A DNA stretch of 64,000 nucleotides from Apus apus (lineage: Eukaryota > Chordata > Aves > Apodiformes > Apodidae): assembly GCF_020740795.1 (NCBI RefSeq), contig NC_067285.1, positions 38,600,511 through 38,664,510 on the forward strand, given 5' to 3'. The notes below the pieces were generated by a model. That model worked only from the letters and a program-made list of their open reading frames with translations, had not been told where the DNA came from and searched no databases. Positions within the stretch are counted from its first letter, which is position 1. Each line of letters starts with the position of its first letter. Both the position numbers and the translations under genes were made by a program. Shown in pieces: positions 46,427 to 55,975 of this stretch.

Positions 46427-47332
46427 GTGCTCACCAACAAGGAGGGTCCAGTTGAAGCAGTGGTGGTCAATGGCAGCCTTGGCTGCAGTGATCACGAGAT
46501 GGTGGAGTTCAGGATCCTGTGTGGGAGGAATAGAATACCTAGCAAGACCACAACCCTGGACTTCCGCAGGGCCTACTTTGGCCTCCTCAATCAATCGTTA
46601 AGGGAAGTCTCATGGGAAAGGGTACTAGGTGGTAAAGGGGCTCAAGACAGTTGGTCAATGTTCAAGGACCACCTCTTGCAAGCACAGAATCAGAGCATCC
46701 CAATGGGTAGGAAATCAGGTGAGGGAGCGAAGAGACTCAAATGGTTAAACAAGGAACTGCTGGGCAAACTCAAATGGAAAAAGAGAATCTATGGATCATG
46801 GAAGGAGGGGCTGGCCACTTGGGAGGAATATAGGACAGTTGTCAGAGGATGTAGGGAGGCAATTAGGAAAGCTAAGGCCTCCTTGGAACTTAATCTTGCA
46901 AGTCAGGCCAAGGACAATAGAAAGGGCTTCTTCAAATACATTGCAGATAAAACTAACACCAGAGGCAATCTAGGCCCACTGCTGAATGAGGTGGGTGCCC
47001 TGGTGACAGAGGATATAAAGAAGTCAGAGGTGCTGAATGCCTTCTTTGCCTCTGTCTTTACTCCTGCGGACTCTCCCCAGGGGCCCCAGATCCCTATAGC
47101 CCCAGGAGAAGACAGGATAAAGGAAGAGTTTGCTTTGGAAGATGAGGTTTGGGTTAGGGATCAGTTGAGCAATCTGGACATCCTTAAATCAATGGGTCTG
47201 GATGGAATGCAGCCAAGGGTGCTGAGGGAGCTGGCGGAGGTCATTGCTGGGCCACTCTCCATCATCTTCGGTAAGTCATGGGTAACAGGAGAGGTGCCTG
47301 AGGACTGGAGGACAAGTGTCCCTCCAGTCTAA
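46427..47332 (+). pseudogene. CR1 ORF2, end of endonuclease and linker remnant
   Basis: SLGCSDHEMVEFRI contains the SDH motif that closes the endonuclease active site. The linker region before the reverse transcriptase follows (NKELLGKLKWKKRIYGSWKE, GFFKYIADKTNTRGN, MGLDGMQPRVLRELAEVIAG). A frameshift near 47330 separates it from the RT. Confidence 0.88.
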
Positions 47333-47846
47333 AAAGAAGGGCAAGAAGGAGCACCTGGGTAACTATAGACCGGTCAGCCTCACCTCCATCCCTGGAAAGG
47401 TGATGGAACAACTTGTTCTTGGCACTATCTCTAGGCATATCAAGGATGAGGGGGTCATCAAGAGCAGTCAACATGGTTTTACCAAGGGTAAGTCATGTTT
47501 GACCAACCTTATAGCCTTCTATGAGGAAGTAACTAGGTGGATAGATGATGGTAGAGCAGTAGATGTGGTTTATCTCGATTTCAGTAAAGCACTTGACACT
47601 GTCTCCCACAGCATCCTTGTAGATAAGCTGAAGAAGTATGGGCTTGATGATCAGGTAGTGAGGTGGATCAAGAACTGGTTGAAAGGAAGAAGTCAGAGAG
47701 TTGTAGTCAATGGGACAGAATCTAGTTGGAGGTCTGTGACTAATGGAGGAGTCCCTCAGGGGTCAGTACTGGGACTGGTGTTGTTCTACATCTTCATCAA
47801 GGATCTGGATGAGGGAACAGAGTGTGCCCTCAGCAAGTTTGCTTGT
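47316..47846 (+). pseudogene. CR1 ORF2, reverse transcriptase N-terminal part, truncated
   Basis: It shows RT blocks [52 protein letters not shown] and [11 protein letters not shown]1 homology ends at about 47846 after ECALSKFA. The following codons do not give the expected Asp-Asp, so the catalytic centre, thumb and 3' UTR are absent. Confidence 0.9.
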
Positions 47847-49219
47847 CCCTCTGGAATTTCAGCCTTGGTATTGTCCAAGAACCCGTTTTTTTAAAAAAAA
47901 GAAATAGAAAACTACCTCTTCACCTGTGCTGAGGGCTGGCAGAAGGATGCTCTCTTAGTGTAATAATTAGTGATTTTTGTCTGCTCTGCTTCAGGAAGAT
48001 GCCTAGGAATCATAAAATGCAGCACACAAATCCTACCTCAAGAACAGTAGTATGTAGGTGTCCTAGCTGATAATCCCAGCTGAGCAAGGTGGTGTACAAA
48101 GACAGAGCATGGGACTGTCTCTGTTTTGAAGGCTAGGAAAATGGAATATAAGTAAGCTGAGAAAACATAATCTCCTTCAGTAGCTCTTACAACTCATTAC
48201 AGTCAAGTGTCTGTTTTAAGCAGCAAGGCTAAGCCACACCTTGAAGCACCAACAGTGCTAAAAGAGAGTGCACCCAAAACCACAGTCACTGAGAAAGTGC
48301 TCAGGCAGGTCCTGACTTTTCAGCTCTTTCATTGTATTATTGAGCAGAATATCTGAGCAGTGCATGTTTAGCACATGCCTGAATGCATCCCACACATCAA
48401 AGCACCAAAATAGATAGTTTTACTTTGGCAGAAGCTCAGCACTTGGTTGGAGGAGGGCTTCAGAGGAGGTGCCTTAGCTACTGTGGTAAGCAAAGGAAAA
48501 AATATTTAGATTATGAATTCTGTGCATTTGCACAGGCCAGCATATACCATGTCAAACAGGGAACTTCCCTGTGAAGACTGCACACTTGTGCTTCTATAAA
48601 TTCGAATGACATTTACTGTCCTGTTAAGCTGAGCTAGCACTGCTCTGAATGACACTGAAAGATTAGGAAGTTCACACACTGGAAAAAGACTTACTGGGAC
48701 ATCCACTTAGCCATTCTCTTTTCTAAATGAGATAGGGGATACAATCTCATCAGCAGCTTTTAGAAATCATGTAATGGCAACCCCTTTGTACAGATGATGG
48801 GTTTAAATCAGGCAGCAGTCAAAACTGAACGGAACTGCCTCCCCTGACTCCTCTGGTGTTAATCTTTGCTGTTAACACTCTGCACTAGTAAACATTTTTA
48901 CAGCTTGTCGCTTCAGAATTCCCAATTCAAAATACAAAGTCGTAAGTTTCTTCGTTCCCTAGTAAGATTTATCTGTTATAACCTTTTATGTTTGAAGTAA
49001 AAATTTGACATCATGACTTCAAGAGGAAAATCGGGTACTAAAATGGAGGTAAATTAAAGATCAAATATCCTCTGCACTAATGGACTCTGAATCCCTGGCA
49101 GTCCAAACCAAGCTTCCCGAGCATAGTTTGGAAGACAGGAGAGAAGGACAATGTTAAGAAATCCAGCTGTAGTCGTTACAGCATGATGCAGAAGTTAAAA
49201 AATTAGTAGTGAATTCATC
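47847..49219. other. Intergenic DNA, nothing recognised
   Basis: No CR1 3' end follows the broken element. No exon or RNA gene could be supported. Confidence 0.6.
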
Positions 49220-49523
49220 TCACTTCTCAGGGATAGGAGGGAAAGCCTGGATTGTCATCAGGACACCCCTGAAAAGTACAACTGAAGCAGTCAGCCTCAG
49301 CACGACCCCCGCAGAGCATGTAACTCCAAGCCCACCGGCACTGCTAGGATCAAACTTCACAAACTCCTGCACTTGGTTCAGCTGCTGTGCTTTCTTCCGT
49401 GCAAAAGCAGCGAGGAAACTCGGGCATTCAGTCCTCAGCTTTTTTGCCTTCATCTCCCTTAATTTTCGCAGCATCTGCCGTTTACAACACTTGCGGCCTG
49501 GCAGCCTCGCACGGAGTGCCTGC
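49220..49523 (-). CDS. Unidentified terminal exon (about 100 residues)
   Basis: I do not recognise the product. On the minus strand a strong acceptor (TTCTTCTCATTCTTTCTAG) precedes GCAGGCACTCC. The open frame then runs to TGA at 49220-49222. It is rich in basic residues at first (RARLPGRKCCKRQMLRKLRE, MKAKKLR, FARKKAQQLNQV). It becomes hydrophobic at the end (GLGVTCSAGVVLRLTASVVL, FRGVLMTIQAFPPIPEK), suggesting a C-terminal membrane segment. It needs an upstream exon ending in phase 2, to the right on the plus map, where none was found before the STBD1 promoter. CCDC158 was considered but has its own stop at 57356. A retroposed fragment is also possible. Confidence 0.4.
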
Positions 49524-49620
49524 CTAGAAAGAATGAGAAGAAGGAAAAAAAAGGGAGAGATGTTGAAGAATGGCTTGAGCAGCAGGGCCATGGGCCCCTG
49601 CTATCTCCTCGAGAGGCCTT

Positions 49621-49625
49621 GAGAG
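49621..49625 (+). repeat. Target-site duplication GAGAG, left copy
   Basis: It immediately precedes the LTR's TG. The same five bases follow its terminal CA at 49966-49970. Confidence 0.8.
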
Positions 49626-49965
49626 TGTAACACAAATAGCAGCTGTACAAGCGATCTCTTTTTTTTAGCCTAACACAAGTATAAACAATCTCTCTGTTAG
49701 CTTAAACTAACTCAAGGACAAGGTAGAGAAGTAGAATAATAGAAAACAAGGAAGAACCCTGGAACTCAGATGTGTGTTACTATCCAGTGAAATCACTGCA
49801 AGTAGTTACTGTCCAGTGAAATCACTACAAGTAGTTACTATCCAATGAATTCACTACATGTAGGTTATGAAAAGGGTATAAAAGTAACACTGTGTATTCA
49901 ATAAATCGGAGCTTGCTTTATCAATCCCATTGATTCTGGACTGCTCGCTTCCCTCGCCGCCGGCA
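49626..49965 (+). mobile_element. Solo LTR of an endogenous retrovirus
   Basis: 340 bp beginning TGTAACAC and ending GCCGGCA (TG...CA). It is flanked by a perfect 5-bp target-site duplication GAGAG (49621-49625 and 49966-49970). It contains a TATA box (TATAAAAG, 49877-49884), a polyadenylation hexamer AATAAA (49900-49905) and a threefold tandem repeat in the U3 part. No internal retroviral sequence lies beside it, so it is a recombined solo LTR. Its sense orientation matches STBD1. Confidence 0.88.
49786..49863 (+). repeat. Three tandem copies of a ~29-bp unit in the LTR U3
   Basis: Units resembling AGTTACTATCCAGTGAAATC followed by ACTGCAAGT occur three times in a row, the last more diverged. 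Such direct repeats in U3 often carry enhancer sites. Confidence 0.85.
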
Positions 49966-49970
49966 GAGAG
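49966..49970 (+). repeat. Target-site duplication GAGAG, right copy
   Basis: It immediately follows the LTR's terminal CA and matches the left copy exactly. Confidence 0.8.
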
Positions 49971-50011
49971 AGCAGAAAGGCGGCGAGGAGCTGGGGGTCG
50001 GGGGAGTAAGA

Positions 50012-50100
50012 AGGTTTTTTGGTCCCTCTCCGGCAGGGGGGCTGGACTCGATGATCTTCGAAGGTCCCTCCCAACCTCTGACGTTCTGCCGTTCTGTGAA
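50012..50100 (+). mobile_element. CR1 3'-end fragment upstream of STBD1
   Basis: GGCAGGGGGGCTGGACTCGA, GATGATCTTCGAAGGTCCC and TCCCAACC, ending GTTCTGCCGTTCTGTGAA. It lies about 230 bp from the STBD1 start codon. Confidence 0.85.
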
Positions 50101-50109
50101 GAAGCTGAA

Positions 50110-50620
50110 CCTTTCCACTTTTTTTTTTCCCACCTAGCTTCTGCCTTTTTTGTTTTTTTTCCATCCCGCGCTGCCTCTTCCCTCCCTCCCTCCGCCCAAG
50201 GGGGGAGCCTCGCCGGGCTCCCGAGGGGACCCGCCCCCCGCGGCTCCTCCCCGGCACCCGAGCGGGGCTTTAAAGCGGCTGCGGGGTCCGTGCGGGGGGT
50301 GCCGGTTCCCGCTGCCTTCGCCCGGCCATGGCCCGGGACCCCGGCCCGCCCGTGCGGCCGCTGCCCGCAGCGCTGCCCGCCGAGCCCCGCGGCTGGGGCT
50401 GGCCGGGAGCGGGGCTGTGGCCGGCGCTGGTGGTGGGGCTGCTGGCCGCGCTGCTGGCCTGGCTCTGGTACGGCGGAGGGGACGGGAGCGGCCAGGGGAG
50501 CGGCCAGGAGGGGTCCCGGCGGGAGGCGGCGGCCACAGGTAGCGAGGCGTGGGGAGCCGGGCTGCTGCGAGCGGGGCTGCTGTGCCCGGACCTCTCCGGT
50601 GGTGATGAAATGCCGTGGTT
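50110..50620 (+). promoter_or_regulatory. GC-rich, CpG-dense STBD1 promoter and first exon
   Basis: G+C and CpG rise sharply across this segment, which includes the STBD1 ATG (50328). No TATA box was seen close to the start. The nearest is the LTR's own TATA about 450 bp upstream of the ATG. Confidence 0.7.
50328..50538 (+). CDS. STBD1: STBD1 coding exon 1 (membrane anchor)
   Basis: It encodes MARDPGPPVRPLPAALPAEP, a Trp/Gly linker, the membrane anchor and a Gly/Gln-rich stretch. It ends GCCACAG before GTAGCGAG. Confidence 0.92.
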
Positions 50621-51447
50621 TTATTTTTTTTTTTTTAGGTCATCTGTCGAGCGGCGGGCAAGGGCAGGCGGAGGGCAAGGCTGCCGCCCTGCGCAGCCCT
50701 GGGAAGGCAAGGGAGGACGTGGTGGCTGGAGCCAGGGCAGAGCTGAACCACGTTGCCGGCGGCGGAGTTCCAGGCGAAGCGCTGGAGGTGGAGCGGCTGG
50801 TCCCGAAGCAGGGCAGCGCCGGTGCCAGGGAGCATCCAGCTGACCGGCAAGGCAGCCAGGCAGGCCAGCCGAGACCCCAGGTGGGGCAGGCAAGTGATGG
50901 ATGGTGTGTGATGGACCTGGCAGGAGCTCCCAAGGATGGTTACAAGGAGAGAAGTGAGGAGCAGCTGGGTCAGCCAGCTGAGAGTAGGGACTTGGACCAC
51001 GAAGAGTGGGAAGTTGTTTCTGAGCACCTGGCCTGGGAGGAGGCTGGCAAGAATGGCAGTGTGGAAGACTCTGACAGCAAGGAGTGGGAACAAGGAGACT
51101 GCCCTGATGGGGACTCCAAAGCAAAGAGGATTGCAGCTGTGCCCCCCATGCTTCAAAATATCCACGTGACTTTCCGTGTCCACTACATCACACACTCTGA
51201 TGCTCAGCAGCTTGGTGTTACTGGTGACCACGACTGTCTGGGCCAGTGGCACAGCTACGTTCCTCTCAAATATGACAAGGATGGCTTCTGGTCTGCAGCC
51301 ATTGTTCTGCCAGCAGACACCAAAGTAGAGTGGAAATTTATCTTGGTGGAGAATGGGAAGGTGAGACGTTGGGAAGAATGCAGTAATAGGACCCTAGTGA
51401 CTGAACAAGAAGATCAAATTGTTCATCAGTGGTGGGGGCACAATTAA
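50328..51447 (+). CDS. STBD1: STBD1, starch-binding domain-containing protein 1 (genethonin-1; complete, 2 exons)
   Basis: STBD1 binds glycogen and delivers it to autophagosomes and lysosomes; it sits on ER/perinuclear membranes through its N-terminus. Two exons, 50328-50538 and 50639-51447, give 1020 nt or 339 residues (human about 358). A hydrophobic anchor lies at about residues 30-48 (LWPALVVGLLAALLAWLWYG). The middle is low-complexity. DHEEWEVV carries the LC3/GABARAP-interacting motif W194-E-V-V197, the counterpart of human HEEWEMV. A CBM20 starch-binding domain fills about 244-339: NIHVTFRVHYIT, VTGDHDCLGQW, DGFWSAAIVLPADTKVEWKF, WEECSNRTL and VHQWWGHN, with the ligand-binding Trp residues present. 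The ATG is in GGCCATGG context. The N-terminus is about 25 residues longer before the anchor than in human. AATAAA follows at 51889. Confidence 0.96.
50639..51447 (+). CDS. STBD1: STBD1 coding exon 2 (LIR and CBM20 domain)
   Basis: The acceptor is a run of T ending TTTTAG, followed by GTCATCTG. It encodes the linker, the LIR motif and the complete C-terminal CBM20 domain to TAA at 51445-51447. Confidence 0.96.
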
Positions 51448-51888
51448 TGGCATTTTGGAAGCTAATTATTGAATGGCAAACTTGCTTAGATGACTCACAG
51501 AGCCCCTAAACTTTACCCATTCTTCAGTAGAAGACCTTTTCAAGTGCAGAGCTTTCTAAATCCCCTATCAAACCTGGTTAAACTGTGTGAGCAGCAGATC
51601 TTTGCCATCTCCTTGAGGACATCATTTGGCAAGCTGAAAAATCGCCTTCAAATGCGTTCTGAAGATGTGCAAGGTAGGCTACGAAGGCATGAGCAGTATT
51701 GCCAAGCAGCTGCCCCCCCAGGGAAATCTGGGCCCTGAACTTGAGTTTGTGTTGCTTTGAGCTGGGGCTATGGGATGGATGATCTTTGTACCGATGGCTT
51801 AGGGCTTTTGAAGCATACTAGGGGGTGTGGTTACCTACACTGTAGTAGGAACTTAAGTGTTTTAACTTATGTAATGTATCAAGTGAAC

Positions 51889-51894
51889 AATAAA
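51889..51894 (+). terminator. STBD1 polyadenylation signal AATAAA
   Basis: GTGAACAATAAACTTTC lies 440 bp after the STBD1 stop, followed by a GT-containing stretch (CAGTCTGTTACAGC). This sets a 3' UTR of about 460 nt. Confidence 0.8.
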
Positions 51895-51914
51895 CTTTCA
51901 GATTGACAGTCTGT

Positions 51915-54900
51915 TACAGCTTGACCACTGAACTGACTCATTTTAGTAACTTTGATAGAAGTGAGTTACTTGACCTGTAATCTTAGTGCTAAAGAATTCC
52001 TGAGAAGTGGCTGGCACTCCTTGGAGTAACAAAGGCTTAACCCCCAAGTGCTTCATTCTCTACCCCCTACTCCCCAGGAACCACCTCAGCTCAAAGGAAG
52101 GCTTGGCAGGCAGGTCCCTTTTACTCAGATCATCCTGCTGAGAGGAGAGCAAAGGTCAGAAAGGACTGTCTGGGCTTAATGAATTACTTTGTCAGGGTGG
52201 GAGCAGGCTTTAAAAAAAAAAAACCCGGACTGCTGTGATGGACAGGGAATGGGGTTCTTTCTGGTCTAAGAGTTAGGTGGCATATTCTGCCTACTTAGGA
52301 AAAATTCCACAGTATTACAGCAACTACTTAGCTTAAACTTGTATGTTTTTTTCAAGAATAGGCTTTTGAACAAGAATTTGTTCAAAGTTGTGGCTTTCTA
52401 GTGGCCATTGCTCTGTGAGAGGCAGCGCCGCGTGTGACCCTCGGGCTCATTCACAAACCCCTCCACATTGAGAGGGGGAGTCGCAAAAGTATCCTGACAG
52501 CCGGGAGCCCCCAGTACCGGCTTGTGACAGTCAGATTATGTACTTCCAGCTTCAACCAGTTCCTATTTTTTATTTTTTACATGACAGCTGCTCTGTTTGC
52601 CTGCTTCTTGTATTTTTGGTTACAGACACTTGATGGCACTTGAGCAAGCTTCTCTTTTCATAATGAGGAACCTAGCTTCCCTGCAGTGAACTTGGTCTGT
52701 AGAGTATAGTTTTACAGGAGATCTGCAAGTGCATAAATTAGCACTTTGGTTTGGAACATTTACTTCAAAGGCACATGGATCTAAATTGCCTGTGCTAACT
52801 CTTTTCTGCTTTGCATGGTAAAGCAGTCTGAATATGTAAACCAGAATGGATTACAGGTGAGCTTCAGTAGTTTGCCTCCTGCATCTAATGATTAATGGAC
52901 ATCCAGTTGGTGGGTCAGTATTTAAGCTGCTAGGAAGAACAAGTGTCTGAAATGTTACTGAGACTTCAGTACCAGCAGTTTCATGAAACTAATCCACTGA
53001 GAGTGGATAATAGCTAAAGAAAATCTTGGGGTACATTGAGGGCAGGGTGAAGAGGGAGAGAGAGTAAGGGAGTTGAACAACTGCATTGGCAAGTTGGAGT
53101 TCTCATGGTCTCCTGTAAAACAAGGCCCTCCCAGCTGATGCTCCATGACAGAGCAACGTGGTCTGTGGGTCAGTTACTTCAGCAACCTAAAGATTCATGT
53201 GGGTAAGTTTCATTTCCAGACCTGTAGCAGAGAACAAGGTAGGGAATGGGGGTGGGAGCTAAACTCAAGACTGACTGCAAACTTTTTTTAACTGCTTGTC
53301 CAGGATGAAAAGTTATCCCTGTAACTACTTCTGTGTGGGAAGTACTGCAGGTCTCAGAAGAAAGTGGCATAATCTGTGGCAGCTGACTCAAATGGGAGAG
53401 GATGGAGCTGGAAATTTGGCAGGTGGTCGATGCTGCTCCAGTGATCTTCAGCACATGCACATGACCACACACTAGTCCTCAACTCTCTCAACAGAAAACT
53501 AATATGGGACTTAAGTTCCTTTTAAATTCAGGTAGGAAGTAAAACAGGACATAGTATGTCTTGGGTTGAAAAAGAAGTATTAACATGAGGCTCAGCTCCT
53601 TCTAGGGGCTCCTGCTTCACTGTAACAAGTATTTCTACTGTTTAATTCTGACTATGCACTGTGTTATAAACAAGAAGCTCTTCACTTTTGTCCCTGTGCA
53701 CCACCACTGAGGACACAAAACATTTGTCTGGGTTTCAGTCTGTAACTCAGTAAGTAAAATTGTGCTGGAACTAATGGCTTGTTACCTTAATTGCATTTTT
53801 TTTGCACTTAGCTTTTCTAACAATAAATTTAAGTGAGCAATATATCTACTCTACAGAGGTACAGTTGAAACAGCAGCTGATCTTCAGAAATCACTGAAGT
53901 CAAAGCAGAATACAGTATTTCAAGATGTTTGCCACTCTTTTTGCCCACTAATGCAACTTGAAAAGCACTTGTCCAACAGCCACTGCCATTTGAGTGTATT
54001 TATACATACATTTGAGACTTGTCTGAGAAGATTAACTGTGGTATTAGATTAAGATATTCACTAGAAAGCCACTTAACCTAAACTAGAATAGATTGTCTAA
54101 TGCAATAATGGACATGTTTCAAACAGTCTAACCCTGAGAAGTGTCTCAAATTGAGAACAATTTTTCTTTTTAATTAAACACTCTGCACTTTGATCCCACA
54201 GACAATGCACAGAGTCCCCATGATTGCATCTCCTTGCTGGATGATCAAGCAAGGTTTCTACAAAGACCTGCACTGCACTTTTACTACAATGTCTAAATTA
54301 TTATGCCATTCACATCATTGCTTGCCCAGCAAAATGTAAATTAAATGTTATGTGTATGGCGAGAGTAACTCTGGATTTCACTAGTATTGGACTGAACTAA
54401 TTAGTTATTTTTTCCAAGTTTACAGAGGTGATTTCTCATTATTAAGCAATCTGTTCACTCAAGTGTGAGGGCAGAGTTAGACAAAGTTGCCTTGCTTCAT
54501 AAAAATGGTTATGCTACAATGGACTGACACGTCATAGGGTGTCCTGGCTGTGAGACTAGTGAAGCTACATGAGAGAAACAAGTTCGTGTTGATGTTCCTC
54601 TGTGGAGGTGACAGCCTAGCAGCCAGCAGCTGAGGGTACTGGGCAGAAACCAGTGTCAAGTCACATATGGAAACTTGCATTGCAACTAGTTTGCTTCCTA
54701 GTCACTCTACAGGTGCCTCTGCAAAAAGCTGCCCATCCCCCATTCTCTCTGGGAGTTAAACTTACTGTTTGGAGTCTCTCCAAATGATCCCTTCAAATAT
54801 ATTAATTAGACTGGCATTAGGCTTTCTCTCTAGGAGGTTGGCTGCCATCTGTGGTGTCCTGCTGTGGGGTCAAGATTTGCTTAACAGTCCTCCTGTCATC

Positions 54901-55714
54901 CACCGGTGTGACAGGGAATAACAAAGTGCTGTTCATGCTGCCAAGTCCAGGTTGAATGTAGCTGCTCTTGGGCCCACAACCCTGTCACCTCCCCAGGACA
55001 ATTCTCTCCCTCCTGCCAGTTGCCCAGTCCTGTTCCCAAATCTGTTGGATTCCAGCACAAGGATGTTAAGCTGCCTTTTTGCTTGGCAGATCTCCCTTCT
55101 GGCTATTTGTACCTCTCCACCTGCTCCCTTCCTTTCTCCTAGGGTTGCAGTCTTCTGAAACTCTTTTTAGCTTGGCTCCTTGAACACAGCTGAGAATGCA
55201 CTTTTCATTGACCCTTTCCAACCTGCTGGACTAGGGGGTGAATACATGTTCAAATTCTCTACATCTCACCTTTTTTTTTACAACAGATTTGGTAGATCAG
55301 TCAAATAGGTGTAGAAAGTCCAAACTGTGACACACAAGCCACCTAAAATGATCTTTTCATTTTCAATGGAACCAATTCCTAGGAAAGGGGAAAGAGCCTT
55401 AATTAACATTTTGACAAAGCTTGCACCACTGTTGCAAAAAATGACAATCAGTGGGAAAAAATCAATTAGGAAATACAGAAAATTACCTGAATGAAATCAA
55501 AATACTGTTGACAGTCACTGAGGACAGCTTAGGAACAACTCACTGATCTCTTCTTCCCACACTTAAACTAAAAAAAAACCTCAGAGATTTGATCTACTCT
55601 GAATATAGTTCTGTAGCTTTAAAGCCAACAAAACCAAGCTTGGAGCTGCATGGCTTGTGCTCATGGAGCTACTTGTGCTGAGCTGTACCTACAAGTCGTT
55701 TCATTTGGACAAAA
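51915..55714. other. Intergenic STBD1-CCDC158, nothing recognised
   Basis: AT-rich sequence without supported genes. A short CpG-containing patch at 52425-52530 stands out in composition but could not be assigned. Confidence 0.6.
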
Positions 55715-55975
55715 TCACAGGGTAAGCTCCTTGAATTCAAGCATGGCATTCCAGGCTGCCCCAAATCCAAGGCAATAATTGCTTAACAGAAAGCAGGTGA
55801 TGAGGAAAAACACTATGCTAGTGAAGCAGCCCCACTGGCAGCTCCTGCTGGCTCTGGGGATGATCCACTTTTCTGTGCGTGGGGACTGATCTGTTGCAGA
55901 GGGACATCTCACCCCTGGTTTTGTTAGAACTGTTTGTTGCAAGGACTCTCCTTGCTCCAGGCCAGCAGCTTCCAT
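55715..55975 (-). CDS. Candidate 86-residue single-pass membrane protein (unrecognised)
   Basis: An open frame from ATG 55975 (GGTCATGG context) to TGA 55715-55717. It encodes a polar N-terminal half (MEAAGLEQGESLQQTVLTKP) and a clear hydrophobic segment (CFTSIVFFLITCFLLSNYCL) near the C-terminus, ending LEFKELTL. The frame is open for another 45 bases upstream. No family was recognised and no promoter or polyadenylation signal was tied to it. It could be a chance frame. Confidence 0.2.
   Translation of the reverse strand: MEAAGLEQGESLQQTVLTKPGVRCPSATDQSPRTEKWIIPRASRSCQWGCFTSIVFFLITCFLLSNYCLGFGAAWNAMLEFKELTL

Larger units (their letters stand above)
44366..47846 (+). mobile_element. CR1 LINE, 5' part preserved, 3' end missing (non-functional)
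   Basis: This non-LTR retrotransposon copy is about 3.5 kb. A GC-rich leader (44366-44489) resembles a CR1 5' UTR, followed by ORF1 remnants (44490-44885 and the esterase-like part 45062-45556) and ORF2 remnants. ORF2 shows the endonuclease start (LKCLCTNAHSMGNKQEELEV, ITETWWD) at 45870-46154. The endonuclease/linker part (DHEMVEFRIL, LNEVGALVTEDI, GLDGMQPRVLREL) lies at 46427-47332, and the reverse transcriptase ([62 protein letters not shown]) at 47316-47845. It stops at LSKFA, just before the catalytic FADD motif. Frame changes near 44.9, 46.15 and 47.33 kb and early stops disable it. Confidence 0.93.

Noticed and set aside
49930-50327. N-terminal extension of STBD1 upstream of ATG 50328 (the frame is open from 49930)
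   Set aside because: The open frame runs through the solo LTR end and a CR1 tail, and in a different frame from exon 1. It is a composition effect, and the ATG at 50328 has a good context and an anchor.
52434-52530. Possible tRNA or SINE
   Set aside because: No A/B box pair or cloverleaf could be built, and no matching tail. Left as an unassigned CpG-rich patch.
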